Shown piece by piece: positions 26,442 through 34,799 of a DNA stretch of 64,000 bases; within the stretch, counting starts at the first letter, position 1; every line of letters starts with the position of its first letter. The position numbers were made by a program, and so were the translations under genes. The DNA is from Rathayibacter rathayi (GTDB taxonomy: Bacteria > Actinomycetota > Actinomycetes > Actinomycetales > Microbacteriaceae), in assembly GCF_004011095.1 (NCBI RefSeq), contig NZ_CP028129.1, positions 2,294,001-2,358,000 on the forward strand, read 5' to 3'. The notes beneath the pieces are model-generated. The model ran no database searches. It saw nothing but the letters and a program-made list of their open reading frames with translations, and was not told the origin of the DNA.

Positions 26442-27017
26442 ATGCCCCCGACCCTCGACGAGCGCCCTCCCCGCGAGGCGATCCTCGCGGCCGCCGACCG
26501 CCTCTACTACGAGCGTGGCATCCAGTCGGTCGGAATGGACGAGCTGCGCACCGCCGCGGGGGTCTCGCTCAAGCGCCTCTACTCCGCCTTCCCGAGCAAG
26601 GAGTCGGTGATCGTCGCGGTACTGCACGGCCGGCACGAGCAGTGGACGCTCGGCGTGAGCGCCCGAGTCGCCGCGGCCAGCGAACCGCGCGGCAGACTAC
26701 TCGCGATCTATGACTTCCTCTTCGACTGGTTCTCGGAGGACTCGTTCCGAGGCTGCGGCTTCATCAACGCTTTCGGCGAGTTGGGGTCCTCGAACCCGGC
26801 AGTCGCTGAGATGGCACGCGAGCACAAGGAGTCGTTCCAGCGGTTCCTCGCGACACTCGCGGAGGAGGCGGGAGGCGGCGCCGAACTCGCGTCGCAGCTC
26901 GCGATCCTCGCGGAGGGTGCCCAGACCACCGCAGCCATCGCCGGCACCCCCGACGCCGCCCTGCACGCCCGCCGCGCCGCCGAGATCCTCATCGACGCGG
27001 AGACCCGCCCCGCCTGA
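26442..27017 (+). CDS. TetR family transcriptional regulator
   Basis: A 191-aa regulator with an N-terminal TetR helix-turn-helix (AILAAADRLYYERGIQSVG, then TAAGVSLKRLYSAFPSKESV) and an alpha-helical ligand domain with GCGFINAFGELG, typical of the AcrR/YcdC-like group that often controls short oxidoreductase genes. It is divergent from the damaged quinone reductase, so the repeat-filled gap may hold its operator. The ATG 26442 start is preceded by GGAGGG. Confidence 0.88.
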   Translation: MPPTLDERPPREAILAAADRLYYERGIQSVGMDELRTAAGVSLKRLYSAFPSKESVIVAVLHGRHEQWTLGVSARVAAASEPRGRLLAIYDFLFDWFSEDSFRGCGFINAFGELGSSNPAVAEMAREHKESFQRFLATLAEEAGGGAELASQLAILAEGAQTTAAIAGTPDAALHARRAAEILIDAETRPA

Positions 27018-27025
27018 TCACCCGC

Positions 27026-27048
27026 GGGCCCCCGATCGCTCGGGGCCC
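27026..27048 (+). terminator. hairpin after the TetR gene
   Basis: GGGCCCC (27026-27032) and GGGGCCC (27042-27048) form a strong GC stem 9 nt after the TetR stop. There is no T-run, as is common for high-GC actinobacteria. Confidence 0.55.
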
Positions 27049-27146
27049 ACCCGCATTGCCGCGAGACCGGCCTCGCTACCCGCAATCGACCCGCCGACCG
27101 AGGCGCCAGACGACCCCCATAGCCAGCCGTGAGATCACAGCCCGAC

Positions 27147-27653
27147 TCACGCCTCCCCGCCCTCCGGCGGTCCGACCACCAGGAGCGCCGTGAACACCAC
27201 GGCGACGAGCGCGAGCACAAACGCACCCGCGAGCACCGGTCGCCCCAGGGCCCAGCGGAGGAGGCGGCTCGTCACACGCTGGTCGCGCGGGTCGTCGCTC
27301 GCGCGGGTGCGCCACGGTCCCTTCAGCAGCCCGCGGCGCTCGAAGGCGCGCTCGAGCGGGACGACCGCGTACGGGACGACCGCGTACGGGACGACCGCGT
27401 ACGGGACGACCGCGTACGGGACGACCGCGCTGGCCACCGCGAGCGCCGTCGCACCGGTCGTCCAGCGCTGGTTGACCGCGAGTACGAGCGCCGCGGCTGC
27501 GGAGGCGAGGAACGCGAAGCCGTGGATCGGTCCGGCGACGCTCAGCCAGTCGCCGACTCCGATCGCGTACTTCAGCAGCATCCCGACGATCAGGAGGGTC
27601 CAGGTCACCGCCTCGACGATCGACAGCAGGCGGAAGAGGTGGCGCGGGCTCAC
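27147..27653 (-). CDS. DUF3817 membrane protein with an inserted pentapeptide repeat
   Basis: A 168-aa protein with the DUF3817 pattern (LFRLLSIVEAVTWTLLIVGM, GPIHGFAFLA, QRWTTGATALAVASAVVPYA) and a C-terminal hydrophobic helix. I choose GTG 27653 because GGAG lies 8 nt upstream; an open frame continues to 27812. Between the third helix and the usual VVPLERAFERR the sequence VVPYA is repeated four times, encoded by a 15-bp tandem repeat. DUF3817 has no known function. It is divergent from the MarR gene. Confidence 0.75.
   Translation of the reverse strand: MSPRHLFRLLSIVEAVTWTLLIVGMLLKYAIGVGDWLSVAGPIHGFAFLASAAAALVLAVNQRWTTGATALAVASAVVPYAVVPYAVVPYAVVPYAVVPLERAFERRGLLKGPWRTRASDDPRDQRVTSRLLRWALGRPVLAGAFVLALVAVVFTALLVVGPPEGGEA
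27361..27429. repeat. 15-bp in-gene tandem repeat, four full copies
   Basis: The unit ACGACCGCGTACGGG is repeated four times without a mismatch (27361-27420), followed by a partial ACGACCGCG (27421-27429). It lies inside the DUF3817 coding region and adds five residues per copy, so copy-number change keeps the frame. Confidence 0.95.
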
Positions 27654-27849
27654 GGGATCGGCTCCGTTCGGTCCGCGGGGCGGCGGCTCGGTGTCGGTGA
27701 GGGTCGAGGGGGTCCGCTCGGGGTCCGCTCCGAGCCGACGAGAGACCGGAGCCCCGTCACCGGCTGCGCGGGCCCTAAGGGAGAGTCGGGTGAGACCCGC
27801 GCAAGCAACCACCCCCGGGGACGTTCGCTCAACTAGATGTTCTTACTAC

Positions 27850-27865
27850 CAGTCTGTCTAGACTG
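27850..27865. promoter_or_regulatory. palindrome at the MarR promoter
   Basis: CAGTCT-GTCT-AGACTG is a perfect inverted repeat ending 7 nt before the marR-type ATG at 27872. It overlaps a possible -10 box, TAGACT (27859-27864), so the transcript could be leaderless. Position and symmetry suggest MarR autoregulation. Confidence 0.55.
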
Positions 27866-27871
27866 TTCTGC

Positions 27872-28456
27872 ATGGAAGAGGTCACGCTGAAGCGACCCGG
27901 GGGCTTCTGGCACTCGGGTGAAGCGACCGAGCCGGGCGCGGTGGAGGTCCTCGCCGCGATGCGCGCCTTTCGCACGGCGGAAGCCGCGATGCGCCGTCGG
28001 ACCCGCGGATCACTGGGCCTGGGCGAGAACGACCTTCTGGCCGTGCAGTTCCTGATGCGGCGCCAGCAGAAGGGCGTGCACGTCAGCCCGAAGGACCTCG
28101 CTTCTTACCTCGGCATTTCCTCGGCCTCGACGACCGTGCTCATTGATCGGTTGGTCACGAGCGGTCACGTCGTGCGCGAGCCCCATCCGAGCGATCGCCG
28201 CGCCATCCGCATCGTCGCCACGCCCACGTCGCACCGCGAGGTCCGCGAGACTCTCGACGAGATGCACCGTCGCATGCTCGAAGCGGCCGAGACCTTGAAC
28301 CCGAGCGAAGCCGGTACGGTCATCCGCTTCCTCCAGACCATGCGCGACATCGTCGAGCGCCCCGCGGATAGCCCGTCGATCGACGCCGCACACGAACTCC
28401 TGGGCGAACCGATCGGCGACTACGCCGACGGCGTGCTGGAGCAGCGCCGCGCCTGA
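27872..28456 (+). CDS. MarR family transcriptional regulator
   Basis: A 194-aa regulator with a winged helix: KDLASYLGISSASTTVLIDRLVTSGHVVREPHPSDRRAIRI is the HTH and wing region. The N-terminal ~45 residues and the C-terminal tail extend beyond the usual MarR length. The ATG 27872 lacks a good ribosome binding site, in line with a leaderless message. It lies upstream of the DUF7882-like gene, whose promoter carries a comparable palindrome. Confidence 0.85.
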   Translation: MEEVTLKRPGGFWHSGEATEPGAVEVLAAMRAFRTAEAAMRRRTRGSLGLGENDLLAVQFLMRRQQKGVHVSPKDLASYLGISSASTTVLIDRLVTSGHVVREPHPSDRRAIRIVATPTSHREVRETLDEMHRRMLEAAETLNPSEAGTVIRFLQTMRDIVERPADSPSIDAAHELLGEPIGDYADGVLEQRRA

Positions 28457-28590
28457 CGCCTGCCCTGCGTTGCGTTTCCCCGGGCGTGATCTCCGAGGGT
28501 TTTCCGGCGTCCGCGATCGGCGCAGAATCGAGCCAGGAACGTCGATGGACAAAAAACGCAGTCTCGGCCGCACATAGCTAGCTGAGCTAG

Positions 28591-28616
28591 TAGACAAAGA
28601 TGTCTAGCGATATACA
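28591..28616 (+). promoter_or_regulatory. operator-like palindrome and -10 box before the DUF7882-like gene
   Basis: TAGACA-AAGA-TGTCTA (28591-28606) is a perfect 6+6 inverted repeat lying immediately upstream of a -10-like TATACA (28611-28616). A repressor bound there would block RNA polymerase. The half-site TGTCTA also occurs in the palindrome before the MarR gene. Confidence 0.5.
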
Positions 28617-28658
28617 GTGATGAACGTCAGCCACTCGTACGCCAGATCGGAGAACATC

Positions 28659-29000
28659 ATGGGCACCATCCTGTACGGAACTCCCCCCGCCGCCCTCGAG
28701 GTTGAGGACCGCGCTCTCGCCCATCTCCAGATCGTCATCATCAATAAATTCCGTCGCGACGAGCGCTTCCTACTCACTCTCGACGCGAGCCCTCAGGCCG
28801 GCACCGGCCGCCGCGGCGTGTGGATGCACCCGACTATCCCGATCCAGTTCGAGTTCAAGGGCAGCCGCCAGCCCACCATCAATCCTGAGTGGGTCGAGGC
28901 CCTGATGGAGCGCGCCAACAGCGGCGCGGGCCTGCGCATCGTGCCGGAGCCCACGAGCGCTGCGGCCGTCCCGCTGCGTCGCGCCGAACCCGCCGCCTGA
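28659..29000 (+). CDS. DUF7882-like small protein
   Basis: A 113-aa protein starting MGTILYG, with VEDRALAHLQIVIINKFRRDERFLL, the pattern of the Microbacteriaceae family often annotated as ATP-dependent DNA ligase-like (DUF7882). No ligase catalytic residues are present. ATG 28659 follows GGAGA. Regulation by the upstream MarR protein is plausible. Confidence 0.75.
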   Translation: MGTILYGTPPAALEVEDRALAHLQIVIINKFRRDERFLLTLDASPQAGTGRRGVWMHPTIPIQFEFKGSRQPTINPEWVEALMERANSGAGLRIVPEPTSAAAVPLRRAEPAA

Positions 29001-29329
29001 CATTGCGCGCCGGAGTCGCACCCGATCAGACTCCCGCCGCTCGACACCGACACGACCCGCTTCCCGGGCAGGGACGCGGGTTCTGTCGTTTTTCGAGATC
29101 GGAAAAGCCGGAGAGCGCGCTTGCAAGAGGTTGACATTCCGCGCCACGGTCAGGAGCTGCGTCCTACACTGCTCCTGCGGCGCAGGATCGTTTCGGCGGG
29201 CTCGGCCCTGCTGCCGCACGCAGGACCATCCGTCGGTCGCTCGAGCCCCCCTCTCGCGCGGCCGGCGGATGGCTGCGCGGCGCAGCCGAAGCGCCGATCG
29301 CGAGGTCCGCCAGCTCCAGGAGCGGCGAG
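29001..29329. other. intergenic stretch without supported gene
   Basis: No frame here has a domain or a convincing start. I see no clear hairpin or repeat. Confidence 0.4.
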
Positions 29330-29554
29330 ATGACCCACCACGGAACGAGCGGCCACGGCACCAGCGACGACCAGGTCCGGCCGGGCGATGTCTTCTCCGC
29401 CGTCATCGGGCACGAGAGCGAGCAGTGGCGAGTCGTGGCCGTCCTGGGTATCCGTGTCCTCGCCGAGCGCGTCACCGGCGGACACCGCCGCAGCTTCACC
29501 CTCCACTTTGTGCGGCACCAGCTCTCACCCGCCGCCCAGGTGACGAGCGGGTAG
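29330..29554 (+). CDS. small hypothetical protein
   Basis: A 74-aa protein (GDVFSAVIGHESEQWRVVAVL, TLHFVRHQLS) with AGGAG about 9 nt before ATG 29330. The family is not recognised. Composition and the ribosome binding site support a real gene, but the evidence is limited. Confidence 0.45.
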   Translation: MTHHGTSGHGTSDDQVRPGDVFSAVIGHESEQWRVVAVLGIRVLAERVTGGHRRSFTLHFVRHQLSPAAQVTSG

Positions 29555-30174
29555 CGCCGCGTGCAGAGTCTCCTCGATCTGTTTCGCTTTCTGTGAGACA
29601 TTGCGGCCACAGGGGTGGCCTCACCTCGGCGGCCAGGGCAGGAAGCGCAAGCGACCAACGTCTCCGTCACAGGAGAGTCCGACCGAGAGATGGCGTCGGC
29701 AGTCGTAGGCGAGGCCGGTCAGCACGTCACTATTGCCCGATTCGCAGGAGGAAAGACTCGCCTCGCCCCCTTGATACCGACGTGCAACCTCGGTTCAGAC
29801 TCCGTGGGTCGTCTTTCGCGATTCAGACCCGAGATGCCCGGTCGAGCTGAGAGCCGAACCGATCACAAGAGTATCGCAGGGGAAGTCATCCTTCTTGCGT
29901 CGCATCGCTCATTCGATGTCAGAGGCGTGCGCTTCTCGCAGACGGTGACGAATTCTCCTCCTCCTTCGGCGTCTCGCGTAACCGTATCCCTGGCGATCCC
30001 CCATCGCTTCCTCATACCATAAGAACTCTCCTCACCCTGTGCGCATCGTCTCGACTCTCCGCGATACGGCGAGAGATGACCGCGTCCGGCAACGAGTTCG
30101 TCTCCCGGATCAATGACCGTGCATCGGTGCGCTGGAGCGCACCATCGGCGGGCGAGCACAGCGAAAGCCTTCCT
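29555..30174. other. 620-nt gap without supported gene
   Basis: Open frames on both strands have no domain, no ribosome binding site and atypical composition. GC is lower than in the flanking genes. It may be decayed sequence next to the truncated SDR fragment. Confidence 0.4.
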
Positions 30175-30459
30175 CTAGCCCTCGACAGCATCCGAGATCC
30201 GAGACCTCCGCACCAGCACGCGCAAGACGTGCGTGGGCTGCTGATCGGCGAGCACGCGAGCGAATTCCTCGGCTGAGCGCAGGTCGGCGGCGAGCGGAGT
30301 GACGCCGAAACGGGCCTCGATCGGGCGGCGTGAGAGGGCGGTCACCGGCCGGCCCTGCTCGGTGAGCAGGTCAACAGGGGCGGAGCCGCCGATACCGGTC
30401 GCGCCGACAACGAGGGCGCCGCGGGAGTCGGATGGGAAGACGGGAGTAGAGGAGGGCAT
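30175..30459 (-). pseudogene. N-terminal fragment of an SDR-type oxidoreductase
   Basis: About 95 codons with a Rossmann start (RGALVVGATGIGGSAPVDLL, VTALSRRPI, VTPLAADLRS, QQPTHVLR), as in extended SDR/PRISE-type reductases. The sequence ends after RVLVRRSRI without the catalytic Tyr-Lys region. Family members are about 350 aa, so this is a truncated remnant. It is divergent from the acyl-CoA dehydrogenase-like gene. Confidence 0.65.
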
Positions 30460-30641
30460 CCCCACGGCCACCATCGGACGGCGTGTGGCATTCCCGGTGA
30501 CCCCTGTGCGTGTGGTGCGCGTGCAGTCCGTCACGGAGGGACACGAGAGGTCATCGTTCGACACGGGCCGCCCGAGGAGCGAGCCGCTCCCCTACGGTCG
30601 AGCGCGAGCGGCCCAGTTGAGTGGACCGGGAGGAGCAGACG

Positions 30642-31877
30642 ATGACTGTGATCGAGGTGCGGGCCGTGCCCGCCGTGGACTACGAGGAACTGGCGGAGCG
30701 GTTCCGGCCGCTGTTCGCCGAGATCGCGGAGGGAGCGGCGGCGCGGGAGAGCGCCCGGGAACTGCCGGTCGCGCAGATCCGTGCGCTGGCGGAGGCGGGA
30801 TTCGGCGCGGTGCGCGTACCGGTGGCGGCCGGCGGGGCCGGCGCGAGTCTCCCGCAACTCTTCCGTCTGCTGACCGAGCTGGCCGCAGCAGACTCGAACA
30901 TCCCGCAGGCGCTCCGCGGCCACTTCGCGCTGGTCGAGGACCGGCTGCTCGCGACCGATGGAACACGCGAGCGCTGGCTTCGCCGCTTCGCCGACGGCCA
31001 GCTCGGCGGCAACGCCTGGACCGAGATCGGAACGGTCGCGATGGGCGACGTGCTGACGAAGGTCGCGCCCGTCGAGGGAGACCCGACGCGCTTCACGGTG
31101 ACCGGCACCAAGTACTACTCCACCGGCAGCATCTTCGCCGATTGGATCGACACCTTCGCCCAGCGCACCGACACCGGGCAGAAGGTGATCGCCATCGTCG
31201 ACGCGCACCAAAGCGGCGTCGAGCACGCCGACGACTGGGACGGCTTCGGCCAGCGCACCACCGGCTCGGGCACGAGCACCTTCACCCGGGCGGTGGTCGC
31301 GGCGGAGGACGTGATCGACTTCGACACCCGATTCCGCTACCAGACCGCGTTCTACCAAGCGGTGCTGTTGGCGGTATTGGCCGGTTCGATCGCAGGCGCC
31401 GAGCGCGAGATTGCCGCCGAGGTGCGGGATCGGACGCGGATCTTTTCTCACGGGAACGCCGACTCGTTCGCGGCGGACCCGCAGATCCTGCAGGTGGTGG
31501 GCCAGGTATCGGCGGCCGCCTACGCAGGAGCGGCGATCGTCGAGCGCGCGGCGACCGCGCTGCAGCGGGCGCACGACGCGGCACTCGACGGCGATGCGGC
31601 CGAGGACGAGCGGCAGAACGACCGGGCCGAGCTCGAGACGGCACAGGCCCAGATCGTGCTGACGCAGCTGGCCACCCGCGCGACCTCCGACATCTTCGAC
31701 GCGCTCGGCGCCTCCGGAGTGAGCACGCGGAAGAACCTCGACCGGCACTGGCGCAACGCCCGCACGGCCGCAAGCCACAACCCGTGGGTGTTCAAGGCGC
31801 GGATCGTCGGCGACCACGCGGTGAGCGGGGCGGTGCCGCCGCGGGTGTGGGCGATCGGGGCGGGGCCGAAGCGGTAG
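30642..31877 (+). CDS. acyl-CoA dehydrogenase-fold flavin monooxygenase
   Basis: A 411-aa protein of the acyl-CoA dehydrogenase superfamily, closest in layout to the SfnC/DszC-like FMN-dependent monooxygenases used in sulfur scavenging. Marks are GFGAVRVPVAAGGAGASLPQ, TVTGTKYYSTGS and a C-terminal helix with GVSTRKNLDRHWRNART. ATG 30642 follows GGGAGGAG. The substrate is unknown. No flavin reductase or sulfonate genes are adjacent. Confidence 0.8.
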   Translation: MTVIEVRAVPAVDYEELAERFRPLFAEIAEGAAARESARELPVAQIRALAEAGFGAVRVPVAAGGAGASLPQLFRLLTELAAADSNIPQALRGHFALVEDRLLATDGTRERWLRRFADGQLGGNAWTEIGTVAMGDVLTKVAPVEGDPTRFTVTGTKYYSTGSIFADWIDTFAQRTDTGQKVIAIVDAHQSGVEHADDWDGFGQRTTGSGTSTFTRAVVAAEDVIDFDTRFRYQTAFYQAVLLAVLAGSIAGAEREIAAEVRDRTRIFSHGNADSFAADPQILQVVGQVSAAAYAGAAIVERAATALQRAHDAALDGDAAEDERQNDRAELETAQAQIVLTQLATRATSDIFDALGASGVSTRKNLDRHWRNARTAASHNPWVFKARIVGDHAVSGAVPPRVWAIGAGPKR

Positions 31878-31939
31878 CCGCAGCGGGTCCGGCGGTGGAC
31901 GGCGGGCGGGAGCGCAGGAGAGGACCCAGGGGCGGCAAC

Positions 31940-32164
31940 GTGGCCGCCGAGGACGAGGGGACCTGCGATGTTCCGGACGACCGCGAGCGGTGGCTGGTCG
32001 CCTGTGCCGCAGGGCTGCTCGCGCTGAGCGGATGCACGGAGGTCGGGTCTCTACCGGAGCGAGGAGCGCTGCCGCGGTCCGACCAGGAAGGTCAACGGCT
32101 CCTCGCCGACCTGGGGCGAGAAGCGGGCGAGCACGTCGACTTCACCCTCCACCTCTGGTTCTGA
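31940..32164 (+). CDS. possible small lipoprotein
   Basis: A 74-codon frame from GTG 31940 contains a lipobox-like stretch ACAAGLLALSGC and ends with an RLLADLG and FTLHLWF segment. No ribosome binding site is convincing and the charge pattern before the hydrophobic part is odd. It could be a degraded gene. Low confidence. Confidence 0.25.
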   Translation: MAAEDEGTCDVPDDRERWLVACAAGLLALSGCTEVGSLPERGALPRSDQEGQRLLADLGREAGEHVDFTLHLWF

Positions 32165-32348
32165 TTGCCCCGGCACCGGCGTGGACGACCGACGCCCTGG
32201 ATGGCAGGAAGGCCCGCTCCGTTCTCGGCGCGAGCGTTCCATCGTTCGCGGCTGGGCGTCGTCGCGGTCGCGCGGACCGCTCCCGTCCACCCAGCGTTCA
32301 CCTCTCGACAGGATGCGGCGAAGGCCCCGGCGCTGCCAGGCTGGGCGG

Positions 32349-33320
32349 ATGACTCCGCAGCCCACACGCCTCCGACCCTTCGGCCCGTCGGGTGCCACCG
32401 TCACCCGGCTCACCCTCGGCACCTCATGGCGGCCCGAGCGCGTCGCCGACCTCGACCGAGTGCCGGCTCTCGAGCGCGTCCTCGGCTCCGACCCGGGCTC
32501 CCGGTCCGTCTCGGTGATCGACACCTCGAACGAGTACGCGGGTGGCCACAGCGAGCGCCTGATCGGCGAGGCGCTCGAGGCGCGCGGCGGAGTCCCCGAG
32601 GGCATCACCGTGGTCACCAAGCTCGACCGCGACCCGAGCACCGGCAGCTACTCGGCCGAGCGGATGCGGCGCAGCCTCGACGAGAGCCGCGAGCGCCTCG
32701 GGATGGACGTCCTGCCGTTGCTCTCTCTGCACGACCCGGAGCGCATCTCGTACGACGAGGCTTTCGCGGAGGACGGCCCCGTCCGCGCGCTGGTGGCGAT
32801 GAAGGACTGCGGCGTCGCCCTCTCGATCGGCATTTCGGGCGGGCCCGCACCGATGCTGCGCCACTACGTCGACACCGGGCTGTTCGACGCGGTAATCACC
32901 CACAACCGCTTCACGCTGGTCGATCGCTCGTCCGAGGAGCTGATCGACGCCTCCGTCGACCGCGGCGTGATCGTGGTCAACGCGGCGGTCTACGGCGGAG
33001 GCGCGCTCGCGCGCTGGCCCGAGCCGGTCGCCTCTTATGCATACCAGGCCGCGCCCCGCGAGATCGTCGACGCCGTCGCTGCGATGGGAGCGGCCTGCGA
33101 CCGGGCGGGTGTGCCGCTCGCCGCCGCCGCGCTGCAGTTTTCGACTCGCGACCCGCGCGTGACGACGACGGTCGTCGGCGCCACCTCCGCCGAACACTAC
33201 GACGCGTTCGTGGCAGACGACGGGCTCGAGATCCCCGACGCGCTGTTCGAGGAGCTGGAGTCGCTGGCTCCGCCGAGCACGCTCTGGCAGGACGCGCCCG
33301 GATCGACCTGGCCCCGCTGA
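32349..33320 (+). CDS. aldo/keto reductase
   Basis: A 323-aa NADP(H)-dependent oxidoreductase of the AKR superfamily, in the D-threo-aldose 1-dehydrogenase (fucose dehydrogenase)-like branch. Visible parts are IDTSNEYAGGHSERLIGEAL (catalytic Asp and Tyr), VVTKLDRD (Lys), PLLSLHDPE (His) and the cofactor end VTTTVVGATSAEHY. ATG 32349 lacks a strong ribosome binding site. The full length is present. Confidence 0.85.
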   Translation: MTPQPTRLRPFGPSGATVTRLTLGTSWRPERVADLDRVPALERVLGSDPGSRSVSVIDTSNEYAGGHSERLIGEALEARGGVPEGITVVTKLDRDPSTGSYSAERMRRSLDESRERLGMDVLPLLSLHDPERISYDEAFAEDGPVRALVAMKDCGVALSIGISGGPAPMLRHYVDTGLFDAVITHNRFTLVDRSSEELIDASVDRGVIVVNAAVYGGGALARWPEPVASYAYQAAPREIVDAVAAMGAACDRAGVPLAAAALQFSTRDPRVTTTVVGATSAEHYDAFVADDGLEIPDALFEELESLAPPSTLWQDAPGSTWPR

Positions 33321-33365
33321 TCCGGGCATAGCCGGGCTCTACTCCCGGTTGGAGCAGCTGACCCC

Positions 33366-33432
33366 CTCCGCGAGATGCCACTTACGCAGGCTTTCCTCGG
33401 CGTGTCGCGCACGTAAGTGGCATCTCGCGGAG
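33366..33432. repeat. 21-bp perfect palindrome, copy 1 of an interspersed repeat
   Basis: The arms 33366-33386 and 33412-33432 are exact complements (core GAGATGCCACTTACG) around a 25-nt loop. Related in arms and loop (CGGCGTGTC) to a second copy at 34523-34593. It lies between the aldo/keto reductase stop and the OYE gene start, which has AGGAGA just after it. Confidence 0.9.
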
Positions 33433-33450
33433 CAGCACGACAGGAGAGAC

Positions 33451-34518
33451 ATGACCGATACCGCACTTTTCCAGCCGCTGACCCTGCGCTCGAGGACCGC
33501 CCGCAACCGCCTCTGGGCGGCGCCGATGTGCCAGTACTCGGTGGAGGCGCAGGACGGCGTGCCCACCCCCTGGCACCTCGTGCACCTCGGCTCCCTCGCG
33601 CGCGGCGGAGTCGGAGTCGTCATCGCTGAGGCGACCGCGGTCGTCCCCGAGGGACGGATCAGCCCGTGGGACACCGGGCTGTGGAGCGACGAGCAGCGGG
33701 ACGCCTGGGTGCCGATCATCGAGTTCGTGCACGGGCAGGGCGCGCTCGCGGGGGTGCAGCTCGCCCACGCCGGACGGAAGGCCTCGACCTACCGCGAGTG
33801 GAGTGGACGCGGCTCCGTGCCGCTGGAGGACGGCGGATGGCCGAGCGTCGCCCCGTCGCCCGTGGCGTTCGACGGCTACGCGCAGCCGCGGGAACTCTCC
33901 GTGGAGGAGCTGCCCGGCCTCGTCGATGCCTTCCGCTCCTCCGCCCGCCGCGCCGCGGGCGCCGACTTCGATGTGATCGAGCTGCACGCCGCGCATGGCT
34001 ACCTGCTGCATCAGTTCCTCTCACCGCTCTCGAATCGGCGTGAGGACTCCTATGGCGGCTCGCTCCAGAACAGAGCGCGCTTGCTGCTCGAGGTCGTCCG
34101 CGCAGTCCGCGCCGAGATCGGCGAACTGGCGCTGCTCGTGCGCTTCTCGGCAACCGATTGGGCCGAGGGCGGCTGGACGCTGGAGGAGACGATCACCGTC
34201 TCGGAATGGGCGCGTGCCGAGGGGGTCGATCTCTTCGATGTGTCCACCGGCGGTCTCGTGCACGCGAGCATCCCCGTCGCTCCGCTCTACCAGGTGCCCT
34301 TCGCGCGCGACCTGCGGAAGGCAACGGGCGCACCGGTCGGGGCCGTGGGACTGATCACCACGGCGGAGCAGGCGGAGGGCGTGGTCGCGAACGGCGACGC
34401 CGACGTCGTGCTGCTCGCCCGCGAGCTGCTGCGAGACCCCAATGCTCCGGTGCGGATGGCGCACGCGCTCGGTGCGCCGCTCCCGGTGCCGCCGCAGTAC
34501 ACCCGCGCCTGGGGCTGA
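33451..34518 (+). CDS. NADH:flavin oxidoreductase, OYE/YqjM family
   Basis: A 355-aa FMN-dependent ene-reductase of the Old Yellow Enzyme family. The TIM-barrel marks are NRLWAAPMCQYS, QLAHAGRKAS, ELHAAHGYLLHQFLSP, then SNRREDSYGGSLQNRARL and the phosphate-binding end ADVVLLARELLRDP. The Cys of the APMCQYS motif is the YqjM redox-tuning residue. ATG 33451 follows AGGAGA. It reduces activated C=C bonds with NAD(P)H; the natural substrate is unknown. Confidence 0.92.
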   Translation: MTDTALFQPLTLRSRTARNRLWAAPMCQYSVEAQDGVPTPWHLVHLGSLARGGVGVVIAEATAVVPEGRISPWDTGLWSDEQRDAWVPIIEFVHGQGALAGVQLAHAGRKASTYREWSGRGSVPLEDGGWPSVAPSPVAFDGYAQPRELSVEELPGLVDAFRSSARRAAGADFDVIELHAAHGYLLHQFLSPLSNRREDSYGGSLQNRARLLLEVVRAVRAEIGELALLVRFSATDWAEGGWTLEETITVSEWARAEGVDLFDVSTGGLVHASIPVAPLYQVPFARDLRKATGAPVGAVGLITTAEQAEGVVANGDADVVLLARELLRDPNAPVRMAHALGAPLPVPPQYTRAWG

Positions 34519-34522
34519 GCCT

Positions 34523-34593
34523 CCTCCCGCGAGATGCCACTTATGCGCACGCCTCACGGCGTGTCTTGCGCATAAGTGGCATCTCGCGGGAGG
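34523..34593. repeat. 27-bp perfect palindrome, copy 2 of the interspersed repeat
   Basis: The arms 34523-34549 and 34567-34593 are exact complements (core GAGATGCCACTTATGCGC) around a 17-nt loop that itself contains ACGCC-TCAC-GGCGT. It begins 5 nt after the OYE stop and could act as a bidirectional terminator between the convergent genes. Confidence 0.9.
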
Positions 34594-34634
34594 CGGGAGG
34601 CGGGGGGAGGACGGCGGGGGGAGGGGGAGAGCGG

Positions 34635-34796
34635 TCAGCTGGTGGAGGGCTCCTCGGGGGTGTCCTCCTCGGGGTTGAAGTGGGAGTCTCCGGAGACTCC
34701 CACCGCCAGCCCGTCCTCGGAGGCGGGGATGGTCTCATCGTCGCCGAGACCGTTCGCCTTCTTCTCGCCGTCCGACGAGGCCGATGCATCCGTCAC
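34635..34796 (-). CDS. small acidic hypothetical protein
   Basis: A 53-aa, Asp/Glu/Ser-rich protein starting at GTG 34796 (TDASASSDGEKKANGLGDDE) and ending PEEDTPEEPSTS. It has no hydrophobic segment and is probably disordered. It starts 3 nt after the SRPBCC stop, so it is likely cotranscribed with it. Similar short acidic proteins are common in Microbacteriaceae; no function is known. Confidence 0.55.
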   Translation of the reverse strand: MTDASASSDGEKKANGLGDDETIPASEDGLAVGVSGDSHFNPEEDTPEEPSTS

Positions 34797-34799
34797 GGC

